64,000 nucleotides of DNA from Circinella minor. Lineage: Eukaryota; Mucoromycota; Mucoromycetes; Mucorales; Lichtheimiaceae. Within the stretch, counting starts at the first letter, position 1. Every line of letters begins with the position of its first letter. The translations under genes and the position numbers were made by a program. Shown piece after piece: positions 53,580-64,000 of the stretch. The notes under the pieces were generated by a model that was not told where the DNA came from, searched no databases, and worked only from the letters and a program-made list of their open reading frames with translations. The stretch covers positions 124,001-188,000 of the forward strand of contig JAEPRB010000044.1 in NCBI GenBank assembly GCA_016758965.1, in the 5' to 3' direction.

Positions 53580-55454
53580 ATGCCAGTTTACGGCAGTATA
53601 GCAGCATTCACACCAGATAATGAAGCTTTGCCAGAGATAGAACTTACAAAAGTTCAACAGGATCTTTATCAATCGGCACGCCCCGGTTATGGCACCCGCA
53701 ATAGACTCGAAGTATCATTCAATCTTGTTAATGCTACTGTAGGGGCTGGAATCATAGGTATTTCTTCCTCTCTATGATCGATCTTTATACCATAACGCAA
53801 TAAACATAAGTTTTAATTAGAGTAAAAATGAAAAAGGTATTCCCTTTGCAATCTATCACGCCGGTTTTATATTCGGTCTTTCGATATCAGTTTTTGTTGC
53901 CATTATATCACAACTGGGTTTATACATGTTGATTATTGCCGGTCGACGAGTAGAAATTTACAAATATGCCGAATTAACTGAATATTTGATGGGTCGAACA
54001 GGATATCATTTCCTTAATATTGTTTTACTTGTACAATCTCTTGGTATTACCGTTAGTTATTTTATACGTAAGTGTCATTTTTTTTATTGTTTCTTATTTT
54101 TGATTTGGAAACAAGACGAATAAAAAGATGGAAGCAAGAAGCAAAACTAATAATAATATGTTTTTCATTTATTTGTTTATTATCCAGTGATGGGTGACAC
54201 TCTTCCCGTTTTGATAAACTTGTATTTCCCGGAATACAAGCTCAGTCGTGAACTTATCGTTTGCCTTATCTCGCTATTATTCGTATGTACAATTACACTT
54301 CATTTTACTTTTTAATGCTAGTCATCAATCGTTACAAAAAAAAAAAAAAAAAGATTGACATTTATTTGGGAAAATAAAAACTTTTAGGTATTTCCACTTT
54401 TGCTTCCACGATCGATCGGAGCTCTTGCACGATTTTCAGTAATCTCAGTTTTATGCATTCCTGTTATTATTTTAGTCATTATTATTCGGGCACCAGCCTA
54501 TATACCCCAGGATCATAAATGGCCTATTACCTGGACAGGTCCTGATCTTTTTGGTGCTTTGGGTATCATTGCGTTTGCTTTTGCTTGTCCCCATGTTGCT
54601 TTCAATAATTATCTTGCACAACGAAACCAATCGTCAAGAGCTTGGTATTGGACTACAGTCACTGCTACTTCGATGAGTTGGGGAGTAACTATTTTATTTG
54701 CTTTGGTTGGTTACCTTTCCTTTGGTGAGCAAGTACATCCCAACTTATTTCTTAATTTTACTCCTGATGATGGTATCATCAACATTGGTCGGTTCGCACT
54801 GGGGTTCAGTATGATTCTAACTATTCCGTAAGTTTCTTATGCAATTTTCTACATCATGGAACAAAGGAGAAGAGAGGGAAAAATGATAATAAAAAGAACG
54901 CCTTTGTGATTCAGGAGGATGTTATGACAACCATATAACTAATTCATTTATTACCACGTTTTCCGTATTTTAGAATGGGTTTTTATCCGACTCGGGAGTC
55001 TCTGCAAAAAATTGTAGGATTAGAGACAGCTGATCGTCACCCGAGTAAACTAGAGCACATTTTAATCACCCTTGTTACTTTTGGTACGATATTATATCTT
55101 GGTATCACTGTGCATAGTCTCGGTAAAGTATATGCTCTTGTGGGAGGCTTTTGTGCAACAACACTTGCTTATATTATCCCCGGTGCCGCATATTTACTTG
55201 CTGGTCGTCAACAATCATTTTCTATGTTGCATAAACGATTGACAGAAGACGAATCGGATACCCTGGTTGACACTAATACTATTATTGACACTAATACAAT
55301 CAGAACTACGGAAACCACAACTACCAAGCTTTATGATCAAGATAATTCAGTTGTAATGGATGTAGCAGCAGGTCTGCTTGTTATTTGGGGACTTTTCGTT
55401 ATGGTTGTTTCTACTTCGGGTGTTTTTACAAATCCATCATCATCAAATTTGTAA
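53580..55454 (+). CDS. AVT/SLC38-type amino acid transporter (AAAP family)
   Basis: Five exons: 53580-53757, 53837-54067, 54188-54282, 54388-54827 and 54974-55454, giving 474 residues. After a polar N-terminal tail, the first membrane segment carries NLVNATVGAGIIGIPFAIYHAG, the AAAP/SLC38 signature. About ten to eleven hydrophobic segments follow, including GALGIIAFAFACPHVAFNNY and a typical loop before GVTILFALVGYLSFG. In yeast the AVT proteins exchange neutral amino acids across the vacuolar membrane with proton coupling, so a vacuolar or endosomal location is likely. The ATG at 53580 is preferred over the upstream in-frame open stretch, which is poly-Phe-like and looks like a pyrimidine-rich leader. 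Confidence 0.9.
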
Positions 55455-55679
55455 ACCCTTTTCTTTCTCATTTCATACCATTCATCTAACATAACATATA
55501 CTTTCTAAACGTAATTTCCTTGTGTTTTCTTCTTTGTAAATAGTCTTCATTTTTTTTTTATTTTAATACAGCATTTATACACATATTCAACAGAATCATA
55601 ACAGTTGATAAATATCCATACACCTAGATATATATATATATATATATAGTATCTAATGTTGTTACACATTCTTCATGTT

Positions 55680-56043
55680 TTATTTTTTTGCTTGTTGTTT
55701 ATCATGTTGTTCAACCTTCTTCTCCATTTTTTTTAGCTTTTCTTCTGTCTCAGGTGAAATTGGTGACGGATGTTTCTTTTTTTTGGCTTCTTCATTACGG
55801 ATTTTGTCCACGTGCTTTTTCGCCAAGTTGTTTGCCTTGTCATCATCTATTTATAATGTAGGTGTATAGAAACATAGTGCACATAATATTGAATCAATGA
55901 AACTGTCAACTTGTGATTTGTATTGTAATAAAATAATACATACCTGCACATGTACAAGCTGTTCTATGTAATGATCGACGTGATATATTTGTAATAGCTG
56001 GTCGGCGACGTAGCATCGTGGTAGGTTTAATGGATGAACGCAT
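55680..56043 (-). CDS. Small basic/coiled protein with possible mitochondrial targeting sequence
   Basis: Two exons: 55944-56043 and 55680-55846, giving 88 residues. The N terminus is rich in Arg, Ser and Thr without acids (MRSSIKPTTMLRRRPAITN), typical of a mitochondrial presequence. The mature part is charged and probably helical (NLAKKHVDKIRNEEAKKKK, then EEKLKKMEKKVEQHDKQ). The size and layout recall the ATPase inhibitor IF1, but the conserved IF1 core is not evident, so I leave it unassigned. The splice junction keeps frame and both signals are canonical. It is convergent with the AVT transporter gene. Confidence 0.65.
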
Positions 56044-56910
56044 TTTTATTTTTTATTGGAAAAAGAAAGAAACGAAAAGAAAGAAGAGGGATTATATATC
56101 CATCCTCATACTAAATTACCTGTTGGTCCGAAACGTGATGTTTATTTGATGTCATTTCTGGTGAAACAAATAGTAGTAAACAAATAAAATTTAGCTTGAC
56201 ACAGATTGATTAATCTCTCCACCTCTCATTTTTTCCCATACCAACGCGCGCAGTGTACTACTTAATATCATATTGATGTGACGTCAATCAGCTATAATAC
56301 AGCTAATACGTAATATATAACCGTGATCAGTTGTTGTAATACTCTCAGAATGGATAACATATTATCATGCTCATAATGACATTATATCTCTACATACATT
56401 ATATTCAATACTATACATATGTGTTCGATAATAGTTTTCTTCTTTCTTACATTGACAGATGATGAGTATATCAATCTGTATAGAATAAAGAAAACTTCAC
56501 CGATGCACTACCTCTTTTTTTTTTTTGATTGTTATAAGTACTTTCGAAAAAGTACCTAAAATGACATTTTCTTTCTCTACATATGCCTATATAAAGTCTT
56601 TTTTTTTTTTAACAAAGAAATTTTGCAAAACTGAGAGTAAATTGATTCAGTATTACCCAACAAGACAATCAATGTTTTCTTATTTGTAGCAAAATTTCTC
56701 AAATCAACTTTTTTTTTTGCCTGTTGACGACAAGAATCAACTAAAAAAATTAATATATAAATAGCTACAACAAATAATCACTTTATCAATTCCGTTTCTT
56801 TTGTTTTCTATACATTATTTATCAATTTTATCAATTTTATCATTTCACCCACTCGTTTAATTAATATTTTCTTTAACTACGTATTTCTTCCACTGAACTA
56901 ATTTATACCA
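56044..56910. other. Intergenic region with a divergent promoter
   Basis: This holds the promoter of the small mitochondrial-like protein gene and that of the small peptide gene at 56911. A TATATAAATA box lies at 56754-56763, about 150 bp before the latter's start codon. Confidence 0.5.
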
Positions 56911-57075
56911 ATGTGCTGCGGACCTCCTGCACACCCAAACAAGCCTTTTCCTACCCGTTATCGTATAGGATATTATTTCGTATTTCTTGTATGTGTGGTA
57001 ATTATTGGAGCAATTGCTGATGCTTTTTCAAATAAATCTGAGCACGCCGAACTCAAGGAGGACCCTGTGGTTTAA
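56911..57075 (+). CDS. 54-residue single-span membrane peptide
   Basis: The uninterrupted frame encodes a Cys-Cys-Gly-Pro-Pro start, a proline/basic stretch (PNKPFPTRYR), one strong membrane segment at about residues 20-42 (YYFVFLVCVVIIGAIADAF) and a short charged tail. The vicinal cysteines next to the membrane segment could be lipidated. A good TATA box lies about 150 bp upstream, supporting a real transcript. I recognise no family. It is too short for most automatic annotation. Confidence 0.5.
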   Translation: MCCGPPAHPNKPFPTRYRIGYYFVFLVCVVIIGAIADAFSNKSEHAELKEDPVV

Positions 57076-59855
57076 TTTGACAAAGAAAACAGATCAATAT
57101 CAAATATACGTATTAAAAAGTATAAAGAAAACTACGTAAAGCTCAAGTAGTAAAATAACAATAGATCATTGGTTGTATTAAGAAAACTACTATTCATGTA
57201 TAATGTAACCTTTTCTTGTTTGTACTGTCACTTTCATGTTATATATAAATAAACATTAGTTTCTTTATTTTAAATATATATCTTTCTTTTGACCCTTTAT
57301 TTTTCTTCGCAACTGGCAACAGGAAGGTATGGCAATAAAATAGTGGAGGATACAGTAACCTTTTTTTTTTCTTGTTACTGATAGAACTTTGACTGTCTTT
57401 TGTATGATCTTAATCACTATGTTCATTATTACATTTACCGTCTGGCACCTATTAAATAATAAAAACATCAACAAAAATATAACAACCCTTTTATTGCTTT
57501 AAATACCATATACGTACCCATTTAATGCTTAGATATACTTAACACTAAGTGTTCTCACCATGTGAAAATAAACCACCCCCACACTATAATATAGTATGAA
57601 GTAAAAAAAGCTACTGCCATGTATCAACTTTAATACACAAGTGTTTATATTTTTCAAAACAATGGAAATCGTGATAAAATAATTTATTTATTGACAACAA
57701 AAGGTGATTGTATAAATAAATAATCTACCATTTTCTGTCCAGCAAAAAACTTTAACGAGCTCATTACTTTACGTACGTATTCTTTTTATTACGCTATTAA
57801 TGGTGCTATTATTATGTACTACTTACCAGAATACGTTACTATTAATTATAATTTAGAAGGTCATCCTGTTGACAACACTAATACGTCGTCAATCTACTTT
57901 TCTATCATTGAAAAACTTATTCCATCATTTATTTCTCTCGTACTGTCATAAAAAAAATTTCAACTGCGTAATTAAAGCAAAGCGTAGGGAAAAATATTAG
58001 TTTATCTGTAACATTAAGATCGAGTACCAAAAACAAGACAGAAATAAGAATAATGATCACAGTATTTAATAAACTACACAGAAGAGGCGGTGTATTGTTA
58101 TATGAATTAAGTTTCCAGTTCTTTTTGTTCTTGTGATTTGCTTTTCTTGTTGTTAAAAATGGAGATTAAAAACGAAAAACAAAAATGCTTCGCAATACGA
58201 GGAAGGAGAAGGAGGAAATGAAATGAGTTTTAGTCTGCTTAATCTGAAATGTAAAAGCTGTTCTGAGAACTAACTCATGTATTTGCCCTGGTCTATGATC
58301 AGTGTTCTTTATATTGTACTTGACATAGACCTATATTAGTTTTATATACCTATGGAATGTATTAGCAACATATATACTAAAAAGCATGGAGTTATCCCAG
58401 ACGAGATAAAGAGCTCAATAATCAAATATTACTCAACCAAACAATTTTTTAAGAAACCTTTGACTATAACAAAGCAAAGAACCTTATAAGTAGATGAGTC
58501 ATATTGTAGCATATTGAAAGGTATGAAAATTTTTTAGTTATATAATTTAAAAATAAGATCAATAATATTTTCATATCACAATGTAATGTTTTACGTACAT
58601 ATTTATGAACTATTGTATTGTTGTCTTAAGAGTCATCTGAGCTTAAGAGAAATCACTATATTACAAATATCCGTATTGGTTGACAATGTTTCAAGAGTTC
58701 TAAGGAACATCAGGTACTTACACAGACGTTTGTAATACAACAGATTTCACTATAGCAGAGCTTAGATGGAACATCCCTGTTTCAATTTTTTAGATGTCGA
58801 AACGGTATCGACATACTGTAGGGTATTATCAACATTTATATACGTTTCATTGATGTGAAATAAATGCTCAAAAAGTCTAACATAGCACTTTCTGACGTCA
58901 ATATAAAAACAATGGTATGAGAACAATGTCGAAACTTGGTATGAAAAACTCTTGTTGTCAGCATTGCAAATCGAAAACCAACAAGAAAAATAGAATTATT
59001 GTGATATTGTCTTAGATATTAATAGTAATCAATCCTGGGAGTGTTCTCCGGACAACTGACAAATAGCAGTATTTTTTTGTTATTCCCATTGAGACAAATG
59101 ATGACAACAAATTATAAACTATATAAATAATTAAATACGTATCAAGATGCAATTCTTTCTATTATACTTAATTTGCTTAAATGTCTATCTGGCGTGGAAA
59201 AATCATCATTATATATCATTACGTAGCTGCAACACACCACAGTCAGCGCCATATTATTTTGTATAACAGATGATAAACGTACACTGAGACAAGCATCATT
59301 TACCTAACAGTTTTTCATAGTACATAAATAATATGTTATAGACAAGATATATAGAAAAGCACTTGTTTTAAAAAGAACGTGAAGGAGTACAGTTTATCAT
59401 AATAATTTTTTACAAGGCATTTATATTAAACTGTACTTGTTATATACAGCGTTTTTCCGTTAAAGTGATACCGTAAATACTATTCCATTTTTTTGGCGTA
59501 CGTATCTTGTTACTAGTTATCATATCTAAAGTATTACGTAATCGTAAGAAAAAATGTTTAATAATATAAAGCTATCGGATACGGTGTACTGTAAATTTCA
59601 TAATCTTGTTACATCATTCTGTTCATGTATACCCAGCGTGATTTCATTAAACAGCTGTTGGGAATGGCTGGAAACTATATTATAGTGAGAAAACAATGTA
59701 GTGATTTTCTCTAAATAAATTAAAGTTTAATTGTTGTTGTATTTATTGCGCTTGTAAATATCTCATATATGTATTATAGGAAACTATATCACAATATAAT
59801 CATTCGAAAATACTCTTGGAGGTTAAACCAAAAGCTTGATTGTATAAACAGAACC
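57076..59855. other. Long AT-rich intergenic region
   Basis: No convincing open frame, RNA gene or inverted-repeat element was seen in about 2.8 kb. The left end is the 3' UTR of the small membrane peptide gene. Confidence 0.4.
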
Positions 59856-59950
59856 GCCAATGAAAAAACAAAAAAAGCAGGGCAAAAACGGTCCTGGAAA
59901 CCGTCCTCATTGGCAGTTACGTTCAATAAAAAGAAAAAAATATATAAAAA
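59856..59950 (+). promoter_or_regulatory. Promoter of short-peptide unit A: paired CCAAT boxes and TATA box
   Basis: GCCAATGA at 59856-59863 and its exact inverse TCATTGGC at 59907-59914 flank a GC-richer segment with an inverted ACGGT/ACCGT pair. TATATAAAAA follows at 59941-59950, about 80-90 bp before the ATG at 60031. The order and spacing look like a strong core promoter. Confidence 0.5.
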
Positions 59951-60030
59951 CTAGGATTTTTCTTTTTAATCACACACTCAGCCCGTCTGTTAATTTCATT
60001 AAGCACTTGACTATAACTACTACTATCATC

Positions 60031-60135
60031 ATGCAAAACTCTCTTCCAGTTTCATTCTCTAACCCGCGGCATCTTCTAGTCTGTAGTGTTCCTCCACAAT
60101 ACCGTGACAAACGTGGATCTGGTCCTTTCCGCTAA
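60031..60135 (+). CDS. Short peptide A (34 residues), paralogue of peptide B
   Basis: The frame begins M-Q-N-S-L-P-V and contains a Pro-Pro-x-Tyr-Arg-x-Lys segment near its C terminus (PPQYRDKRGSGPFR). A paralogous frame lies 2.2 kb downstream at 62255-62356 with the same beginning and ending, and the flanking sequences of the two are also related. A TATA box and CCAAT pair lie upstream. No known family comes to mind; it may also be a structured RNA that only happens to carry a short frame. Confidence 0.4.
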   Translation: MQNSLPVSFSNPRHLLVCSVPPQYRDKRGSGPFR

Positions 60136-60721
60136 TAACAGTAATGAATGAATCTCCTGTACCCTCTCCGCTCCTCTTTAGTTCATGATAATAATAATGA
60201 TTACCCTGACAATAACCAAGAAAACCATATAACAAAATTATATGCAAGATTACAATTACGTATCAAGAAAAGAAAAGGAAACTAGCTTTACTGTCATATA
60301 AACAAAAAACATAAATGGTTTAACTACATAACATTACAAGAGATTTCATAAAATTTGAAGATGGGAATTATAAAATTTTCTTTTCTTTCTATACTATTAT
60401 CATATACTTTTTGACGTTTCTTTTGTCTTATCAAATAAACGATTCTACTTTTAAATTATGTTTCACTGTTTGAAATACATATTATTGAGAAGTTTACTTT
60501 TATTGTATTTCTGTCAAGAAAAAAGTGGTGGTAATGAGCTAAGATACTCTCTCCGCATGGAATGATTTAGCAATGTAGTAGTAAAAATATTTGCTAAGTT
60601 AGTAATACTCCTGGTCAACAATAATTTTATTATTATTTTGTTCAGTTAAAAGAACCTGTATTTATTCCAAAAAAAAATAATTAAACCCATGCTTTACTCA
60701 AAAGTGAACAAATTTTTGATT
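60136..60721. other. Region downstream of peptide A
   Basis: The first about 170 bp shares motifs with the sequence downstream of peptide B (AATAACCAAG, GCTTTACT) and is probably its 3' UTR. The rest is AT-rich with no feature. Confidence 0.4.
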
Positions 60722-61158
60722 ACGTACGTACCTTTATCGCTAATCGTTTTTTGGTTCAACCGGATCGACTAGAAATTACTCATATTACCTCTCTTTCTGC
60801 ATCAGCTTTAGCTGTACGTGAAGAATTCAAATTTGATTCTTTTTGTCTTATCGCGACCACTTTATTACATCTGTGGCGTGCTCATTGGCGCTTTGTCTTC
60901 CACCAAGAAACCTTTTGGCCTCACAGTGTTAGTGCTCATGCCACTCTCCATTTGCGCAAAATTCACGCTGAAGAAACACATAAATTCTAATCCTTACGAT
61001 AGTTTTTTTTTTTTCTTGTGTTTTTATTCCAAAACTTTCTTCCTTTTTTTATATATATATATAAATTTATATTTATTCCAATTAACATCCAGCTGTCAAC
61101 CTGGATTAATAAATTATCTTCTACAAAAAAAAAAAAAAAAAAACGTACGTACCTTTAT
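60722..61158 (+). mobile_element. 5'-truncated LINE insertion with poly(A) tail and 16-bp target duplication
   Basis: ACGTACGTACCTTTAT occurs at 60722-60737 and again at 61143-61158. Between them lies about 405 bp: an open frame of about 84 codons ending at TAA 60988-60990, a 3' UTR and a poly(A) tract at about 61123-61143. The peptide (LLHLWRAHWRFVFHQETF and neighbours) resembles the extreme C-terminal end of L1-like retrotransposon polyproteins. A long target duplication, 5' truncation and terminal poly(A) are the products of target-primed reverse transcription. The duplication is perfect, so the insertion is young. Confidence 0.85.
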
Positions 61159-62254
61159 GTAAATGAATTCGGATGGTCAATATGATAATATAAAACTATA
61201 CGTACGTACCTAACAATGCTTTAGGAATATATTTGATATTATTATAATCGCGCCTAATAAACTATACTCATCCTGTCATCAGAAAACTGTTCGAGATCTT
61301 CCTTCTCAGATAAATTGAGATTTGTATTGTACAGTTAAAAAGGATAATCAACCAAACGAAGCAGTATAAATAATACGTATGAGTAAACTATAGAATAGCA
61401 GAAGAAAGTCTAAAGAAAATTGATCTGCAATATTCACAACCATTTGCGATCTGCCACCTTCGAACAAATTATGATCTTGCCCAATATCCGATTTTCGACT
61501 TCTGTTGTTACAGTACATATTTGTTATTTACCAATATTAACATATAATAATGAAATTTTTTTGCTTCATTTCGCTACTACGCAACAGATCAAAACTTATG
61601 TTTATCAAAGTACATAAAAGATTAAAATGAACCGCGTCTATGGGTATGTGGTCGCTTGCTTGCGGTTCAAAATTAGTATGGGAGTCTGTTGCTACTAATA
61701 ATATCATAATATTTTGTCATGTAATTTGAAATTGGTTAATATATAATTTTAGTGCTAGTTATCGTGCAGTCCTGCATGTATGTATGTATAGACTACAAAT
61801 GTGTTGATTTTCTTGTATGATATCTCCTATTGTCATTAGCCTATTATAGTTTATCGTTCGGGTATTAATATTTAGGTATTCATATTAGAAAACATTGAGA
61901 GTGTAGTTGTATAAAGTTTATGTAGAGACAGGGAGCAAGAACCAATTACATGACTTTAAGCTGCATGGATTAGTTACTATTTTCTATATAACCTAAAAAT
62001 TCACTTGTTTATTTATACGATGCCTTCTTTAATAAAAAAACAACTTGGTTATGGAAACGTAAAGAAACATAAATATAATATAAAAAAAAACAATCAATAG
62101 CAAATACATAAATCGTGTCATGGACAACTGTGTTTAATAGTACTCATTTCTTTCGTTTTTTTGGAGTAACCCACACACAAGTATTTATTGTTTTCATTAG
62201 ATACTTGATTATCATCTCTATCTCCACCGATCGCTGTAAATATTGATACCTACT
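61159..62254. other. Intergenic region upstream of peptide B
   Basis: AT-rich sequence with short open frames of no evident meaning (for example 61420-61617). The last about 65 bp resembles the leader of peptide A. Confidence 0.4.
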
Positions 62255-62356
62255 ATGAGAAATTCTGTTCCTGTTCCATCTTCTCATTTTTTCCCACCTC
62301 CAGGCTGGAGCATAAAAGGTCTTACTCCACCGTATCGCTCCAAACCTCGTAAATAA
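62255..62356 (+). CDS. Short peptide B (33 residues), paralogue of peptide A
   Basis: The frame begins M-R-N-S-V-P-V and ends with a PPYRSKPRK segment, echoing peptide A. It is proline-rich and basic with a Phe/Trp-containing centre. Related flanks support common descent: TTTCATTA-x-x-ACTTGA-TAT upstream, and AATAACCAAG followed by GCTTTACT downstream, in the same order as at unit A. No family is recognised. Confidence 0.4.
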   Translation: MRNSVPVPSSHFFPPPGWSIKGLTPPYRSKPRK

Positions 62357-63041
62357 TTATATTGATTGAACCTCTTGTTCCATTTTTCCCGTGATAATTA
62401 CCAAGATAATAACCAAGTCAAATATCAAGATTATACAATACTACTGCTAGTAAACAAAAAGAAGCTTGCTTTACTCTAAACAAGGAATACAAATAGACAT
62501 ATCTACACAAGACCACATAAAGCTCATAACACTCAATACATCAGTATTAAACAGACAGCCGCTTTTTCGTATGACTCCTCTTGTTTTTTTTCTGGTCTAT
62601 CTTTTTTTGTCATGCAGTTCTCTATTTAGCAGTATGAAAAATAAAAACCATTTTTCCTACCCCATTTATAAAATGTGATTGTCTTATTTGGCTGGGTGTC
62701 GGGCGGTATGGGTATGTTTTAATACCCTTAGTTGATGACAGAATGAAAAGTCATAGACATATAATGAATTAGCAACAGGGTTATTCGTTTCGATTTGCAT
62801 ATTTATATTACTCCAGCTATACTACTTTTTTTTAATCAAGAGTCCAAAAATTATAAAGCTAAATAGAGTTGCTCATGCTATCAAACAATAGCCCGAAATT
62901 TTTAATCATCTTTTTTTTTATGCGAAATAATGATTTTTTTTATCTAAAGTTAACAACAATTGAGGAAACACAATATATAATATGGGATTTTTTTTATCTT
63001 TCATTTAATAATAATAAACTGTTTATATTAAAACACCCATT
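62357..63041. other. Intergenic region between peptide B and ATP1
   Basis: This holds the 3' sequence of unit B and the presumed 3' UTR of the ATP synthase gene. Small open frames here show no recognisable motif. Confidence 0.45.
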
Positions 63042-64000
63042 TTACAAGAAGGACTTGACGTGGTTTTCGCAAATGTCACGGAGCTTAGCTTCGAGATCCT
63101 TGGAAAGAACACCTTGAGTGCGGATTTCATCAAGAGTAGCCTTGTGTTCAGATTGGACGTGGCTAATGAAATCACGTTCCCAGTCTACAACCTTGTTAAC
63201 GGGGAGCTTGTCAAGGAAACCGTTGACACCAGCGAAGACGATGGGAACTTGGGTTTCAATGGACAAAGGAGTGTATTGGGGTTGCTTCAACAATTCGGTA
63301 AGACGGGCACCACGGTTCAACAAGAATTGAGTGGAGGCATCCAAATCGGAACCGAATTGAGCGAAAGCAGCAACTTCACGGTATTGGGCCAAGAAAAGCT
63401 TCAAGGAACCGGCAACTTGCTTCATAGCCTTGGTTTGGGCAGCGGAACCGACACGAGAGACGGACAAACCGACGTTAATGGCGGGACGGATACCCTTGAA
63501 GAAAAGTTCAGCTTCCAAGAAAATTTGACCATCAGTAATGGAAATGACGTTGGTAGGAATGTAAGCAGAGACATCACCACCTTGAGTTTCACTATAATAA
63601 TAATAGTAATAGTTCATACAAATTTACAATTAGTATTATGTTGTTACTCTTTCTGACAGTTGCTAGATAATAATATTAATAAGAAAAGCTTACATGATGG
63701 GCAAGGCAGTCATAGAACCATAACCGAAGCTCTTGTTCATCTTAGCAGCACGTTCCAAAAGACGGGAGTGAAGGTAGAAGACATCACCAGGGTAAGCTTC
63801 ACGACCAGGGGGACGACGAAGCAAAAGAGACATTTGACGGTAAGCAACAGCTTGCTTGGACAAATCATCATAGATGATCAAAGAGTGGCGACCGTTATCA
63901 CGGAACCATTCACCGAAAGCGGCACCAGAGAAAGGAGCCAAGTATTGAAGAGGAGCGGCTTCAGAAGCAGTAGCAGCAACAACGACAGTGTATTTCATGG
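63042..64000 (-). CDS. ATP1: ATP synthase F1 subunit alpha, C-terminal part
   Basis: Two exons are in the window: the last at 63042-63591 and the one before it from 63694 to beyond the right edge. Together they cover about the last 285 residues. [41 protein letters not shown] and [29 protein letters not shown] are characteristic of the alpha subunit. The last of these includes the region of the conserved arginine (VGLSVSRVG) that contacts the nucleotide at the alpha/beta interface. The protein is part of the mitochondrial ATP-producing F1 head. GC content and codon use are higher than in neighbouring genes, as expected for a highly expressed gene. The methionine near 63998 is internal. Confidence 0.96.

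Noticed and set aside
55680..56043. Identification of the 88-residue protein as ATPase inhibitor IF1
   Set aside because: Size and presequence fit, but the conserved inhibitory core of IF1 is not visible.
63060..63656. 198-codon plus-strand open frame
   Set aside because: It lies antisense to the last exon of ATP1 and results from the biased codon use of that gene.

Overview
The window is nuclear DNA from a fungus. It is AT-rich, genes sit on both strands, and most contain several short GT-AG introns (about 40-150 bp), often with poly-Gln, poly-Asn and Ser-rich low-complexity segments. A fungal type GATA factor, a Zn2Cys6 factor, a GH18 chitinase, a Bck1/Mkh1-type MAPKKK and an Rgd1-like RhoGAP indicate a fungus. 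A WNK-type kinase together with a decayed Fanzor/TnpB-like zinc ribbon fits an early-diverging lineage, most likely Mucoromycota. That placement is inference; genus and species cannot be read from the window.

Layout: 1-247 last exon of a U2AF-homology-motif splicing factor (+); 858-4223 MCM3 (-) with an ACGCGT box upstream; 4.2-12.3 kb mobile-element graveyard with decayed coding stretches, two inverted-repeat elements and a Fanzor-like fossil; 12337-17548 MAPKKK (+); 18004-19836 chitinase (+); 20033-20754 inverted-repeat element and a Ty3-type integrase scrap near 21.2 kb; 21797-23029 GATA factor (-); 25655-26225 foldback element with 16 phased 9-mers; 26815-27528 ribosomal protein eS17 (-) head to head with 27659-28936 JMJD7-like hydroxylase (+); 29080-30757 Zn2Cys6 factor (-); 31367-34630 F-BAR/RhoGAP protein (-); two hairpin MITE-like sequences near 35.2-35.7 kb; 36964-38782 SAM methyltransferase (-); 39610-41675 alpha-arrestin (-); 45826-48393 WNK-like kinase (+); 48890-50180 protein with UIM and UBZ-like finger (-); 53580-55454 AVT-type amino acid transporter (+); 55680-56043 small, possibly mitochondrial protein (-); 56911-57075 small membrane peptide (+); 60.0 and 62.3 kb a diverged pair of short-peptide units, with a 5'-truncated LINE copy between them; 63042-64000 C-terminal part of ATP synthase alpha (-).

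There is no operon logic. Functional themes are replication, cell-wall signalling and remodelling (MAPKKK, Rho GAP, chitinase), nutrient and trafficking control (GATA factor, arrestin, AVT transporter) and housekeeping (eS17, ATP1). Exon joins were worked out by hand from splice signals and reading phase; no transcript evidence was available.
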